Of a DNA stretch of 64,000 nt, positions 46,337 to 58,811 are shown piece by piece. The DNA is from Benincasa hispida (Eukaryota; Streptophyta; Magnoliopsida; Cucurbitales; Cucurbitaceae), in assembly GCF_009727055.1 (NCBI RefSeq), contig NC_052352.1, positions 22,028,443 to 22,092,442 of the forward strand. The letters are read 5' to 3'. The notes beneath the pieces are model-generated. The model worked only from the letters and a program-made list of their open reading frames with translations, was not told where the DNA came from and did no database searches. The stretch's first letter is position 1, and every line of letters begins with the position of its first letter. Both the position numbers and the translations under genes were made by a program.

Positions 46337-47556
46337 GGATGCGTTCATATGCAATCTTTGGTACATATTATTTTCAAATATGGTTCGAGTCTTGTTGTAA
46401 AGGTAAGGATCGTCCCAATAATAGAATTTGCATTTATGTACTAGCTTCTTCTTTTTTTGTGAAGTGTATTCTTCTGGGAATTGCTTGCATACCAGATAAT
46501 TGACATTATCAGCGTACCAGAGGAAAATTTCACCAATCTTCAATATCGCCTCATCAGGAAAACAGATGTTGACCTCTGGTTGTAGTCGATCACATTCCAC
46601 GTTCTCCAACCACCATAAGTGGTCTGCTACCTTGTTCTCTGATCCCTTGCGATCAACAATTTCTGTATTGAACTCTTGCAAAAGTAGCAGCTATCTAATC
46701 AACTGTGGCTTTGCATCCTTTTCGGTCATTAGATACTTGATTGTCTACTGATCTGTATGGATAATAACTTTTGATCCCAACAAATAAGGTCAAAATTTTT
46801 CAACTGCAAACACTACTACAAGTAACTCTTTCTCGGTTGTTGTTTAACTCATTTATGCACTATCAAGAGTTTTGCTTGTATATTCAATCGACTGAAGAAT
46901 CTTGTTTTTGCATTGCATTAGGGTTGCTTCCATCGCATAGTCGTTTGCATCGTATATTAATTCAAATGGACTTGACCATTCAGGTGCAACTAGAATAGAC
47001 GTTGTGACTAACACTTGCTTTAGTGTTTCAAATGCTCTTAAACAATCCTTGTCAAATTCAAAAGTTCTATTAACTTCCAACAACATGTTTAAAGGGCGTG
47101 CAATCTTTGAGAAGTCTTTGACAAACCAGCGATAGAACCTGACATGTCCAAGGAAGTTTCGTAGTGTCTTGACATTTGTAGGTGGTGGCAGTTTTTCCAC
47201 GGCTTCTATCTTCACTTTATCAACCTTTAACCCCAACTTGGACACCTTATGCCCAAGTACAATCCCTTCTATTACCATAAAATGATGTTTTTCCTAATTC
47301 AGAACCATTGGTGTCTTCACATCTTCTCAATATTTTTTCAAGATTGGCCAGACAGACGTCATAGGTTTCCCACAAATTAAGGAATCATCCATAAAAATTT
47401 CTACTGATTCTCCCAGATAGTTAGAGAAGATGATCATCATGCACCTCTAAAAGGTGCTAGGGGCATTACATAGCCCAAAAAGCAGGTGCCAGAAGGCGAA
47501 TATCCCATATGGGCAGGTAAAGGTTATTTTCTTTCTATCCTCTGGATGATTGCACC
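46337..47556 (-). pseudogene. RT, connection and RNase H of element G (broken)
   Basis: Minus-strand RT near 47500-47380 reads PFGLCNAPSTF and VEIFMDDSL, so the catalytic Asp pair is kept here, unlike in gypsy A, although stops occur nearby. Frame 47278-46853 has LPPPTNVKTLRNFLGHVRFY, FVKDFSKIARPL and FELIYDANDYAMEATLMQ (start of RNase H). Frame 46681-46328 has FNTEIVDRKGSENKVADHL, the RNase H end. Stops after TLDSA and elsewhere inactivate it. It is bounded by the TRIM on the left and a family-D LTR on the right. Confidence 0.8.
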
Positions 47557-49468
47557 CTGAGCATGTATGCGGTGACATATAAGTGGATCATGTCTTGAGT
47601 GATAACAAAATAGTCTGTAGTATATGGATATAGGAGGGAAACCTTATCCTGGTAACGCTACGGATGCGGCCCGCTTTGTGGAATGGTCACAAGTGTTGTG
47701 ACTTGTCACAGATGGTTAGATCTTGATCATTCGTGTTAGGGACATGCAAGCGGGGGCGTCCTATATAAAGAGTTTGTATAAGACCTAACCGCAAAGTATT
47801 AACATCTCGTTATATAACACCTTTCATGACTGAGACTTCACTTCAATAGGATGACCATAGGTAACATGACCTCAATCCTGAGCAAGTTGGGAACTTCTGC
47901 CATTGAGGGCGGTCCTTTGATTTGTATGGATGCGAGTGGCCAGGTCGTCGATTTCAAACCTACCATTTTGAGGATTCGTCTGATTTGGGAGCTGGAAACT
48001 CGGCTACACAAGATGGAATTCACTCATTCCCGAGGCAGGAGTAAGTAGATAGATGACTCCCTTAAGGGCTGATTCCAGGGCTTGAACGATGTGGCACCAC
48101 ACACATCTCTTGGCTCGAGAGGTGTTCACACATAGTTGGACTATGTTGTTATTGTTCATTAGAGGAATCAGTGGTACTTAAAGAGTGAGATGTAACTAGA
48201 GGGCAAAAGAATAATTTGGCTTAGCTGTACTTACGAAGCATCTATGAAGGGTCATCATACTCATAGTTGGTTATATCCGAATGGACATAGAAATTATATT
48301 GTGGTAAGAAGAGTTCAGCTGTTGGTCTTTAATAGAATGCCTAACAGTTAATGGTGGTGGATCTCATTGCTAAAGATTTAGTCAGCTATTCACGGCCATT
48401 GGACTTCGAGCACAGGTCCATTAGGTCCCTTGGTAGCTTGGAATAAAGTCGAGATCAGTGTTTGGGTTAATTTGAAATGTTCAAATCCACAAGAGGAAGT
48501 TGATTATATATGATATATTGGATTGGTTAATTATATATGATATAATTGCTAAATGTATGAGATACATTATTTTGGAGGAAATTAATATAAATATGATTTA
48601 ATATCAAGTAGAGAAAAATACTATAGTAGATATGTGATATTAAACTATAGGTTAAAAATATAATATGATTATATTTTATTAATATTTTAGTTGGTTAATT
48701 ATATGATAATTAACCAAAATCATGTTCGGACATGGGTTAGTGGGAATGCTTCGGTTATTGTAACCGATGAATTAAAATGAAAATGGTTTTCATTTTGAAT
48801 AGTCGTCCGAAAAGAAATAGAAGAAGCATGCTGGTGAATCGAAAACGATCGCTTAAGTAAATCAAGAGCCTATACGATAGTCGCCTTGCACTGACGATCG
48901 TCCTTTGCGGTCTAAACTATCGCACACTAGTTCCTACACGATCGGATAGCTTCCCTAAACGATCATATTGTGTGCCGTGTTTGCTAAATGATCGTATACC
49001 ATTTCCTAAATGATCATTCAGTAAAACCTACACGATCATGTAGTTTCTCCTAAACGATAAGCATCGTGCTATACGATAGCATCATTTTTTCCTCCCACTT
49101 GCTTATCGCCTACACGATCTGTTCTTCCTCCTTCCTCTACCAAATTCACCAAAGACCACGCTTTGGGTTATACTCTGAGAATACCTGGGGCTCTTTTCTG
49201 GTGGTGTCGTCCCTGCAGCGTTCGTGTTCGTGGGGTTGTTCGGGCATTGGTTGATCGGGTAGAGGTTTCCATTACATTGAGTTCCGAAGTTTGAAGAACG
49301 TCTTCAACTGGTATGGCAACTCTCTCCCTCGTTTATTTTTGTTCATAGACATCGAAGTTTGAAGAACGTCTTCAACTGTGTGTTTGAATGTATATTGTGT
49401 ATTTTGGTCATTGTGAAATTGGAGCGATCCGAATGCACTCATGGAACTCTTCGGTAAGAGATCCTTCA
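47557..49468 (+). mobile_element. Family-D LTR, 5'-truncated (1.91 kb), in the RT of element G
   Basis: The right end GATCCTTCA is the family's LTR end. The left end starts inside the LTR at GAGCATGTATGCGGTGACAT; the first ~190 bp seen in the copy ending at 52802 are missing. Element G's RT sequence stops at 47556 and resumes at 49469 with only a short piece lost. It contains a CGATCG cluster at 48840-49120. It is the opposite orientation to the other family-D copies. Confidence 0.8.
48840..49120. repeat. CGATCG-motif cluster in a family-D LTR (copy 2)
   Basis: About nine variants of CTAAACGATCATNTAG/TACACGATCG at irregular 20-35-bp spacing, inverted relative to the other copies because the LTR is on the plus strand. 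Confidence 0.75.
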
Positions 49469-50849
49469 GCATAGACATCCAAAAAGCAAAAGAAGTTATT
49501 CCCTACTAATCTATCTAGCATCTGATCTATAAAAGGTAAGGGGAAGTGATCCTTCTTTGTCACTGTGTAAACTTTCTATAGTTTATACAAATTCTCCATC
49601 CTGTGACCGTGTGTGCGGGGATGAGTTCGTTGTTTTGATTAAGGACTACCGTGATGCTGCCTTTTTTGGGAACGCATTATACAGGGCTTACCCATTTACT
49701 GTCTGCAATGGAAAAATAACCCATGCATCCAACTACTTAATGATTTCTTTCTTTACAACTTCCTTCAACACAGGACTGAGCCTATGCTGATGTTCAATAG
49801 AGTCATCCTTTCCATCTTTGAGTCAAGTTTTTTGTATACAATAGAAGGGATTGATTCCCTTGATATCTACTAGGGTCCATCCTATCACCTTAATATACTT
49901 CTTCAAAGAGAGTATCTTTGTTTTCTTCAAAGAGTGTTGTTGAGATGATGACAGGTAGAACGTCATGTTCACCGAGAAACGCATATTTAAATAAGCAGGA
50001 AGCACTTTCAATTCCATATTGGCGATTGCTCAAGCGAAGACTTGATCTTGTTTTCTTGATTTTCTAATTTTAGAGGCTCAAAATTCCTCTGAATTTCTTT
50101 ATCACATAACATAATTCAAGCTGTTAAACGTTTATCTCGTCTTTCTTTTCTTCCATCGCCTTATCGATTTCAAATTCAAGCCAATGGGGCCAATCGTCTT
50201 CCAACTCAATTGCACGACATGCGTTGATTTCATCAGGATATTCCATTGCCTTGAGAATGTTAAATTTTATCTTCAGTCATTTACCTACATTGTGATTTCT
50301 CCTTTGTACACATCGATATGCATTCTTCCCATAGAGAGAAAAGGTCTTCCCAAAATGAAGGGTACTTCCTTGTCAGCCTCGTAGTCCAATATTATGAAGT
50401 TGGCAGGTAGAATAAATTTATCCACCTTCACTAGCACATCTTCCAATTTCCCTTTTGGATGCACTATTGAATGGTCTACCAATTGTAGAGTGACCTTTGT
50501 GGGCGCAAGCTCTCTTATTCCCAATCGCTTGAATACTGATAATGGCATAAGATTGATACTGGCTCCTAAGTCACAAAGGGCTTGCCCTATGTGGACTCCT
50601 CCGATTAAACAAGGAATAGTAAAACCTCTCAGATCTTTTATCTTAGGTGGAACATTCTCTTAACTAATGGCACTGCACTCCTACATTAATGCTACTATTT
50701 TATGAGTGCCCATCTTTATTTTCTTTGAGAGAATATCCTTCATTTTTTTTTTTTTTTTTTTTTTTTTTGCGTAAGATGGCATTTGTTCCTACACCTCAAC
50801 TAGTGGAATGTTGATATGAAGTTGTTTCAATGCTCTAAGAATTTCCACA
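49469..50849 (-). pseudogene. Protease and N-terminal RT of element G (broken)
   Basis: The minus strand near 50565 encodes LCDLGASINLMPLSVFKRLG with the retropepsin D-L-G triad. It is followed by APTKVTLQLVDHSIVHPKGK and PANFIILDYEADKEVPFILG (50548-50285). The linker and N-terminal RT (50280-49469) are readable only with frame changes. Further upstream (50845-50600) the pre-protease region contains an expanded T26 run. The piece ends where a family-D LTR begins at about 50850. Confidence 0.8.
50743..50768. repeat. T26 homopolymer within the pre-protease region of element G
   Basis: Twenty-six T in a row fall where gypsy A (about 26190) has normal coding sequence. It probably arose by slippage, and its length is also uncertain for sequencing reasons. 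Confidence 0.9.
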
Positions 50850-52802
50850 AATACATTCAAACATACTAAAATGCATTCATAATGCTAAAGAGATCGAGAG
50901 ATCAAACCAGTTGAAGACTTCTTCTTCAGAGCAAATCTAAAACCCAATCGTCTACCTCGAACAGTCTCCACACGAACAGAAGGAAGCGGAGATGACACCA
51001 TCACTCAGAGCCCTTAGTATTCTTGGAGTGAGAATCCAAAGGGTGGGCTTTGTTTGGATTTGGTAGCGGGAAAGAGGAAGAGAGATCGTATACAATGATC
51101 AAGTAAGTGGGAGATGAGCTCGTCTATTGTATAGACAAAATGTTTAATCGTTTAGGTGAAGTATACGATCGTGTAGGAAAATGGTAAGCGATCATCTAAA
51201 CAATCGTGAAGAAAAACTAAGCGATCATCTATATGATCGTTTAGTAAATATCGGGAGCTAAACGATCGCTTAGGAAAAGGTAAATGATCGTTTAGTAAAT
51301 AGTGCGCGCGGGTGTAATCGTTAAGCGATCACTTAGCACTATCGTGTAGGCACTGATTTTCTAAGCGATGACACACTTTTAACACAATGTCAACGCATCT
51401 CATGCTTAACACACCGTGAGCTATTTATGTGTGTCAAAATGATCTTTCAACTCACTCATTCGTTATTAAAACAAAAGAGACACCGTCCCATTTCCCTTTT
51501 AACCGTCCAATGAACAATGAATATGACTAACTTAATATTATATATTAATCATAGTATTTTTCCTCCACTAGATATAAATCATATTTATATCCAATTTCCT
51601 CCAAATTAAGGTATCTCATACACAAAGTTAATTATATCATATATAATTGACTAGTTCAATTATATCATATATAATCGAACTCCCTTTTGTCAATTTGAAC
51701 ATTTCAAACTGATCCAAAAACCGACTCTCAACTTATATCCAAGCTACCAAGGGGACCTTATGAACCTAAGGTTTGAAGCTCAAATGGTACGTGAATAGCT
51801 GACTAAACTCTTTAGTCACGATATCCACAATCTGTTAACTGTTAGGCATTCCACTAAAAACCGATAGTTGAACTCTTTTTGCCATAAATATATTTCTATG
51901 TCCATTGGATATAACCAATCATCAGTACGATGACCCTTCACAGATGCTCGTAATTACAATAGACCAATTTACCGTTTTTCCCCTATAATTACATATTACT
52001 CCTTAAGTACCACCGATCCCTCTAATAAATAATACAACATAGTCTTGCTATGTGTGAACACCTCTCGGGCCATGAGAAGGTATGTGGCGCCACATTGTTC
52101 AAGCCCCAAGATTAGCCCTTAAGAGAGCAATCTATCTATTTACCCATGTTTTGGGGAAGGAGTGAATTCCATCTTGTGAAGCTGAGTTCCCAGCTCCCAA
52201 ATCAGACGAATCCCTAAAGTGGTAGGTTTGAGTCGGCACTCTGGCCACTCACATCCATGCGAATCAAAGGACCGCCCTTAATGGCAGGAGTTCCCAACTC
52301 ACTTAGGATTGAGGTTACGTTACCTATGGTCATCTAGTGAAGTGAAGTCTCAGTCATGAACGGAGTTATATGACAAGACGTTAACACTTCGAGGTCAGGT
52401 CTTATACAAACTCTTTGTGTAGAACGCCCCTACTCGCATGTCCACTACACGAATGATCAAGATCAGACCATCTGTGTTAAGTCACAACACTTGTAACAAT
52501 TTCACAAAGCAGGCCATGTCCATAGTGTTACTAGGATAAGGTTTCCCTCCTATATCCATATACTACAGACTATTTTGATTATCACTTAAAACATGATCCA
52601 CTTATATGTCACTACATATATGCTTAAGTTACATAAAGACAACCAGGGATATTAAGTTTATTGGTTTATGGTAAAATAAAAACATCTAAATGTGCAAAGT
52701 CAAGAAGTGAAGTAAATATAATATATATTATACATCACAAGTATTCTTACAAAGTTGTTTACAAACTATAGGATACGAGACTTTAGGGCACAAACTCCAA
52801 CA
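50850..52802 (-). mobile_element. Family-D LTR, 3'-truncated (1.95 kb), in element G
   Basis: On the minus strand it starts TGTTGGAGTTTGTGCCC at 52802 and runs into the gypsy sequence near 50850, without the final ~50 bp (TCCTTCA end) seen in other copies. No primer site follows. It contains a CGATCG cluster at 51130-51350 and a TATA-like ATAAATAG (51421-51428) upstream of it. It is most similar to the copies at 47557 and 61823. Confidence 0.8.
51130..51350. repeat. CGATCG-motif cluster in a family-D LTR (copy 3)
   Basis: About nine variants of TAAACGATCGCTTAGG/AATGATCGTTTAGTA. Order and spacing follow copy 1 closely. Confidence 0.8.
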
Positions 52803-52908
52803 ACAGTTTCCTCAACTGAATCTTTATGTTCCTCTAAACTTCCATGTGATGGAGTTTGTGTGACTGAAGTTTGCGTTGACTGTTTGTCAAGCTGTTGATA
52901 AAGATTGT
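52803..52908 (-). pseudogene. Gag-pro fragment of element G between two LTRs
   Basis: About 100 bp of G remain between the family-D LTR and the solo family-C LTR. No motif can be read in so short a piece. Assignment is by position and by the ATTGT TSD shared with 54341. Confidence 0.5.
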
Positions 52909-54340
52909 TGATGTGTTCATACCATGCGATGAGATGAAAAATGATTATGAGGTTATAACTCTTTATTTTACTTGATAGATCCCAAGTGCAAGTTCAACCA
53001 GGATTTTGGTAAGTCCAGGGTCGAACTCATGGATTACTTACAAGTATGTGATGAAAGTAATACTCTGATCTTAATGCAAATGAAATGTTCACTCAAATTT
53101 TCAATTTTTTGGTATTATTCTAACTCTAACTTTATGCGATGAGAGTTGTACTTTAAGTGAAAAACTGTGAGCAGTGGTTGTTGGATACTGATATGCGATG
53201 ATAGGGTTGAGAAGAATTTTTACTAGCACTTCCTAAGCAACTATATGAATTATGCGCTCTAGCAATGCACTTGACATTACGACCAACACTTCTCAGTGTA
53301 TCTAGCCACACTATCCTATCTCTAGGATGCATACAATGAGTGTAATATGTAAAAGATGTACTTATTTCTAAGGAGCATCTTCCCTTGTTTTATGATTTCT
53401 AAATCTGAGTTCTTTCAAACCAATTTACTTAGAGTAATCTTTCGATTCATTCAAGTGACGCATGTAGGCATACATAAAACAAGTTGATCGCATAATTTTT
53501 TTGTTGATTAGTTCGTGCTGACTACATGTTTCTTAACCCATAAAGTAATTTAGCTACTCATTATAATGATGGAGAAAATGAACAAAGGATGGAATAAATA
53601 TGTATTCATATTGCCAACTTTGAATTTTTCAACCGTTAATAATACAACACAAATACATTTTAAGATAAAGAAAGAGATAGAGAATCAAGCTGTGGTGTGC
53701 AATGTCTTGCTTCCTCAACTCTAATGAATGATTGCTTCACTCAAATATTGAACAATAGAGCTCTTCTTCTTCAACAAAAGACCCAAGTTCTCACTGGGTG
53801 TTTTTATGGCTAAACGAGAAGGGTTTTTTGATAGAGTTTTCTTATAAAAAATTTTGTATCTCTGTATGTCCTTGTATGTCGATTACATGGGTATTTATAG
53901 GCGCTTGAGGATGACTTCTCTTCTCTGACTCATGATTATGCTAATAAAGTGCATTAAATTCCTTACCCTAACACGCTGCCTGTAACACGTCAGAAGTTCA
54001 TTGAATCTTCAATGAAGTTCTCTGGTCAGCCACCAACTCAATCTGAGATTTGACTTCCACCGCCCATGTCATATCATGCTTCATCACCTAAAGTTATCGA
54101 CTTAACTGGTTATGCGATCGTGTGTTTGTTTTTTATAGTTCTTGTTTGACCGCATCATTGGGCGTTCTACATTAAAATAACGACATTAGCTCAAAATCCA
54201 AATAGATCAGGCATTGAAGATGTATGGTTGCATACTGTGATTACTTTATGAATTCTTGAGCAAAAATGTCGTACTTTCGGAGCTTTTTATATTCTTTTAG
54301 ATGAATAAGATAAAATAACGTATATTTCTACAAGTTATCA
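52909..54340 (-). mobile_element. Solo LTR of family C (1432 bp) inside gag of element G
   Basis: Edges TGATGTGTTCATACC (52909) and CTACAAGTTATCA (54340) are flanked by ATTGT on both sides (52904-52908 and 54341-54345), a perfect TSD. It is related to, but clearly diverged from, the LTRs of G itself (11568-13095), so a relative of G inserted into G. No internal region remains. Confidence 0.9.
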
Positions 54341-54956
54341 ATTGTCCATGCACCTTGTGGATAGATTTTCTTATTGAATTTCTCTTTTCTGATTTTCATT
54401 GTCCAACCGTTTCTCAATATCACTGCGTGACATTGTTCTTTACCTGAACTTTCCGCATTGTGAGAAACCTCAGTGTTGCTTGGTAGTGATCCTTGTGGTC
54501 TGTTTTTCAATTCTCCTACGTTCTGCTCTATTTGATGTTCAAGATTTCGAATAGAGGACGCTTGACTTTGCAGAACCACCTCTCTTATGCATTATTTTAA
54601 TAGATTTTCTAGAGGTGAAGTTGCTAGTTGTTGCGATGAGCTTGACACTTGTTGGTGTCCATTCTATCTTTGACGGAACTCAGGTGGTTCATCTCTAGGG
54701 GCACCATGATGGTCGATGTTGATTTCCATCCTAAGAGAAATTTGGGTGGTTTCGCCAACTAGGGTTATAGGTGTTCAGAAATGGGTTATTCTTGACAAAG
54801 AAGACAAATTGCAGGTTATGCGGGCATACCTCAAATGAGTGAGCTTCTTTGAATAAAAAGCATCTCTCGTTAGCCACCTGAGTTACCACATTCACTTACC
54901 CATTTTTGCCGCTAGATTTTGTCATTGTCATTGCTTGTAACAAATTGGTCATCGCA
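54341..54956 (-). pseudogene. Gag C-terminal region of element G
   Basis: Frame 54579-54328 has SSIRNLEHQIEQNVGELKNR and RPQGSLPSNTE, then EQCHAVILRNG. The zinc-knuckle and following segment are at 54880-54690 with stops. It is the source-like partner of the duplicated fragment at 28987-29607 (about 98 percent identity). Confidence 0.8.
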
Positions 54957-55225
54957 GTATGAAGCACAAATACTTCATATGAGGCAAAGAATCAGTATCA
55001 GACACGTATCGGATACCGATACTTCCACATACTTCCTAGATACGTATCTGACACGCGATTTGACGTATCTATACTTTCAGATAATTTTCAGATACGTATC
55101 TAACACATGATTTAACGTATCTATTTCTATGCGTAATTTTTTTTTAAGAAAAAAGACATGTAACTCACCTAATCTTTCCTGGTCTAAAATTAGGCAACCT
55201 ATTTAAAAAGCTCACTACTCGAGTC
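54957..55225. mobile_element. hAT-like MITE, left part (copy 2)
   Basis: It begins TATGAAGCACAAATAC after a mutated first base and is cut at 55225 (...CTCGAGTC) by LTR B. Its left flank CATCGCA corresponds to the target duplication of the complete copy at 58812-59581. Confidence 0.75.
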
Positions 55226-57309
55226 TGATGACATGCAAAAATGCATGTCATCTTAGGCCTTTCACTTAGAATTATGAAGGTTGTTAGGCAGAATATGCGT
55301 CAATCATGATAGGAATTCATGAGAAAATGAGCTTGCATCAATCATCATGTTGAATCTCAGCTAACCCATTATTTTGCGTTATTATGTGTTCAATGTTCTA
55401 TTTTTGTAGCTAAAACAGGAAATGGACGCAAACGCAAAAATCGGACCACCGCATGCGGAGAAACACTGCATCGCAAAGGCAAACGCATCGATCAACGCAT
55501 GGATGTTGTGGTAACCAGCCGTATACATCCATTACATGGGAGTTGCACTCGTCAAGCGATTGTAGTCATCATGTAGAGTAGCGGTATTAAGCGCATGCAA
55601 TCATTGAATGATTGTAGCTATGCGACAACGCATGCTAATGGGATCAACGCAAGGTTGGTGGAATGAATGCATCAACGCATCTACCTCGAGAAAAACCAAA
55701 AGATGATGTTGACATTTCATCTACCACGCCGTTAGTGGCAGAGGTTCAGAAAGGACTAACGCGCGAACATCAGACTAAGAGCAGTCCAATTAATGCTGTT
55801 GACGACCCAAGCTCCATAAATAGAAGTCGTTGAGAAGAAATTCAAGTTATCCGGGGATGATCCTTGTGATTCGGGGATTTTCCTCGTGATCCAGACAAAC
55901 TGCATGAGAAGATGGCTGAGAGTTCTTCACCCCTTTCATTCATTCCGAGTGACGACCAGAGCTAGATCTCGAGAGAGTCAGCTCTTTCGCCCATCCATGG
56001 CACTACCGGTAGAGCCTTGACGCACATTCGCTGGAAGCAAGTCTTTGCTTCCAGCCGGTCATTTCATTTCCTTTCTTTTCTTATATTGTATTGTATGACA
56101 TTTTGTAATTAAGGAATTAATATAATTTGTTTTCAATGCATTTCTCTGTTCGTTCAACTCCATCTCCATCTTCTTGTTTAGCATTTTTACTTTCATTGCA
56201 ACACTTAGTGGGATTGCTTGGGTATTGCATACTTAGTCATGTGGATTAGAGATATGAAGCATGTAGCAACCGAACGATAGGTGTGCGTTGCGTGAGTGTG
56301 TGAGTAACTTTATTTGCTTAGTGTGAAGCTGCGACAACGCCTGTCTATAGGCTAACGCATTGCTTGTCTATGAGTAAAGTCAGCAACAACCAATTGTCTG
56401 AGAGGGTAAGTGGTTGATCGCATTAAGCAATGTGTGCATTGTTCACTAGAGATAAGAATAATCTTAGGTCAGCCAAGTTCATGTGATTACCTTGTTCTAT
56501 GAGCGTATCATTCATCATTTAGGCATACTTGAGAAAGTAGTCTAAAACCCAAATCTAAGACTCGAGAGAGTGGATTGGAACGCATAGGCAAGAATGGGGA
56601 TCTTAGAGATAAGCTCTGTTTGCTTCACACAGCGTATGTACCCTACAGATTGGATTCACATGCGTCCAGGAAGTAGGACAAGGGGTTATGCGGCAGCCAT
56701 GCTCATGTGGCGAGAGCTAGTGAGTTGGTTATGGAGGTCTAGGCAGGCATAGGTTTCTCGGCAATATTGCAGATACACCGCATATGTTCTAGAGTTAGGT
56801 TCACGTATGTGTAACATGATTGCATGGCTTGCATTGACTAAGGTTGCCCTTTGCGGTCACTCTTAAGGGTTGCAATGAAACCATCTCCGCATTTTATATA
56901 TTTTCCCATACATTTATTTCATGTCAAGTGTTGTCGTATCTCTACCTCTCATGTATATTCTCACTGCGTTGTCTGTTAGATAGGAATAGGAGTAGGGTTA
57001 ACTTAGCAACCTCCCTTCCATTCTTTTATTTAACCGCTGCATGCACATCACAACATACATATAGCTACAAGTCCCTATGTTCGACCTCGGATTACTCGAG
57101 AAACTTGCATTCATGTTATACTTAGCGTGAACGCAAGAAAACTTGTGACAGGACGCATGGTCATCGCATACATTTGTTGGTGCATATTCATTCCAACGCA
57201 TGACCATCGACGCATGACTATCAACGCATATCTTAAGAACATGCATTGCATACCGCGTCCAAAGGATTTTAGTTGTCAAGTAAAATTGACCACTAATTTC
57301 CCGTCACCA
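55226..57309 (+). mobile_element. LTR of family B (2.08 kb), 5' LTR of a family-B element
   Basis: It runs TGATGACATGC...CCCGTCACCA with the 10-bp hairpin at 55227-55252. A tRNA-Asp-type primer site follows six bases later, so it is a 5' LTR rather than a solo LTR. No matching 3' LTR lies downstream. It is inserted in the hAT-like MITE. Confidence 0.8.
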
Positions 57310-58745
57310 AGTTTTTGGTGCCGTTTCTGGGGACTTGGCAGCTAAATGTTTGTTAAGTTTTGTGTCTCTGCGAGCAATCTTTTTATCTTGGGAGTATTGT
57401 AGCTTGTTCGACCAGGTTGCAAACAATATTGAAGTGTAGGCTATGCGCTGAAAACCAATGTTGACCCCAAGGTAGGAGGGCAATTCGTCGCAAAATAGCC
57501 GAAGGCAGTTCTAAGCACATGACGGCCGCCAACGATTATCAGAAGTTCCAATGGTCAAGGCAACTAGCCCAAGCAATTGAGAGCCATCTCTTGCATAGAA
57601 GACTCCTTGCGGTGACAACACTCCTATTTTTCCAAGAACGTCTTCTACTCTATCTTTACTTTTCTTTCTTAGTATAGGTTATTTTTATTTTTTTGTTATT
57701 TTGGATATATGGCCGCTTCCTTGGTTGTGGCACGCTTTCTCTTGTAGGTGCAACAATAAGTCACTTCGGTTCGTAGTTCAACGAAAGAATTCCTTTTACT
57801 CTTCAATGCATGGCTTCAATCGCGTGAATTCCAACGGATGATCGCATGCGTTGTTCCGCCTTAGGTCTTTTCCTGTTATCTTGTATGCCTTATCCTTTTG
57901 AAATTCTTTCTTTCCCGATTGCGTTGTTTTGCGATGTTTCTATGATGGTACGTATAGTTCACCGCATCTTCTAACTAATCAACGCAAGGCATCCTTTACT
58001 TTTATTAGCTTCTTCAAATTTTGAAAGTCTTAAGTTTTATTTTGTGCAAACCTTTGTTCAAACATTTATTATCGCATTTTGTAATTTTGTTTTTAGCTTT
58101 GCAGTGAGAACGTTGTCAACCTCTAAGTTCGGGGGTGGCAGCGATCTCGGAGAATTGCGTTCATTGCATTGCGATCATTTGAAAAAAATATGAAGTGAGA
58201 TTTTGAGAATAATAACTCCACTGTCAATACAATGGGGAAACACATGTTGATAAGAGTTAAGCTGTAAGAGGCACTTGCTCGAAGTTGGATGTCCATATGA
58301 CACACGTGGGGGCAAGCCAAAACGAAGGCAAGTCGCCAGGATCAACGCATAAGCGCAACTCCTCTGTCCGGCGCAAGCCAAAACAAATGAGACAAGAGTT
58401 GAGTTGAATATGGAACACAACCGAAGTTGGATGCCCGTATGACACACGTGGGGTAAGCCAAAACGAAGGGCATAACCAGGTTTAACACCGCATTTGAATA
58501 AGTCATCGTAAAGTTTTGAAGTATTTTTTACGAATGCATTCTCAAAAACTAAACGCAAAATTGCAGTGAATGAATAAAAGTTTTTGAGCAAAGGCTTGCC
58601 GGATCTAAACTTAGAAAAGATCTTTTTGAAAAAGCAGACAAAGTGGAAGAGAGCATTGCGGTGATGGTCAAAGGTGTGTGTAAATTATATTCTGAGAAGC
58701 TGGTCTTCGCAAAGGAAAGCATGAAGGTGAGTTAGAATTTCTTGG
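57310..58745 (+). mobile_element. Internal region of the family-B element (non-coding remnant)
   Basis: It starts with the primer site TGGTGCCGTTTCTGGGG (57316-57332), tRNA-Asp type with some mismatches. No gag or pol is recognisable in ~1.4 kb. Instead it holds AAGTTCGGGGGTGG (about 58125), a polypurine-like tract, and two copies of the ~50-bp motif (58280-58330 and 58422-58470, inverted relative to G and A). This suggests a large non-autonomous element or one with a deleted coding region. It stops abruptly at about 58745 without a 3' LTR. Confidence 0.65.
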
Positions 58746-58811
58746 TCACTTGCCCATTTTTGCCGCTAGATTTTGTCATTGTCATTGCTTGCAACAAATT
58801 GGTCATCACAT
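58746..58811 (-). pseudogene. Gag piece of element G before the complete MITE
   Basis: It repeats sequence already present at 54885-54956 (CCCATTTTTGCCGCTAG...) and leads into the MITE. It is part of a ~330-bp direct duplication on either side of the family-B element. Confidence 0.7.

Noticed and set aside
51130..51350. CGATCG clusters as a CRISPR-like array
   Set aside because: Units and spacers are irregular, diverged and inside LTRs of a plant retrotransposon. There are no cas genes and the DNA is eukaryotic.
57127..57345. ORF of 72 codons on the plus strand
   Set aside because: It crosses the LTR B end and primer site; its frame is chance.
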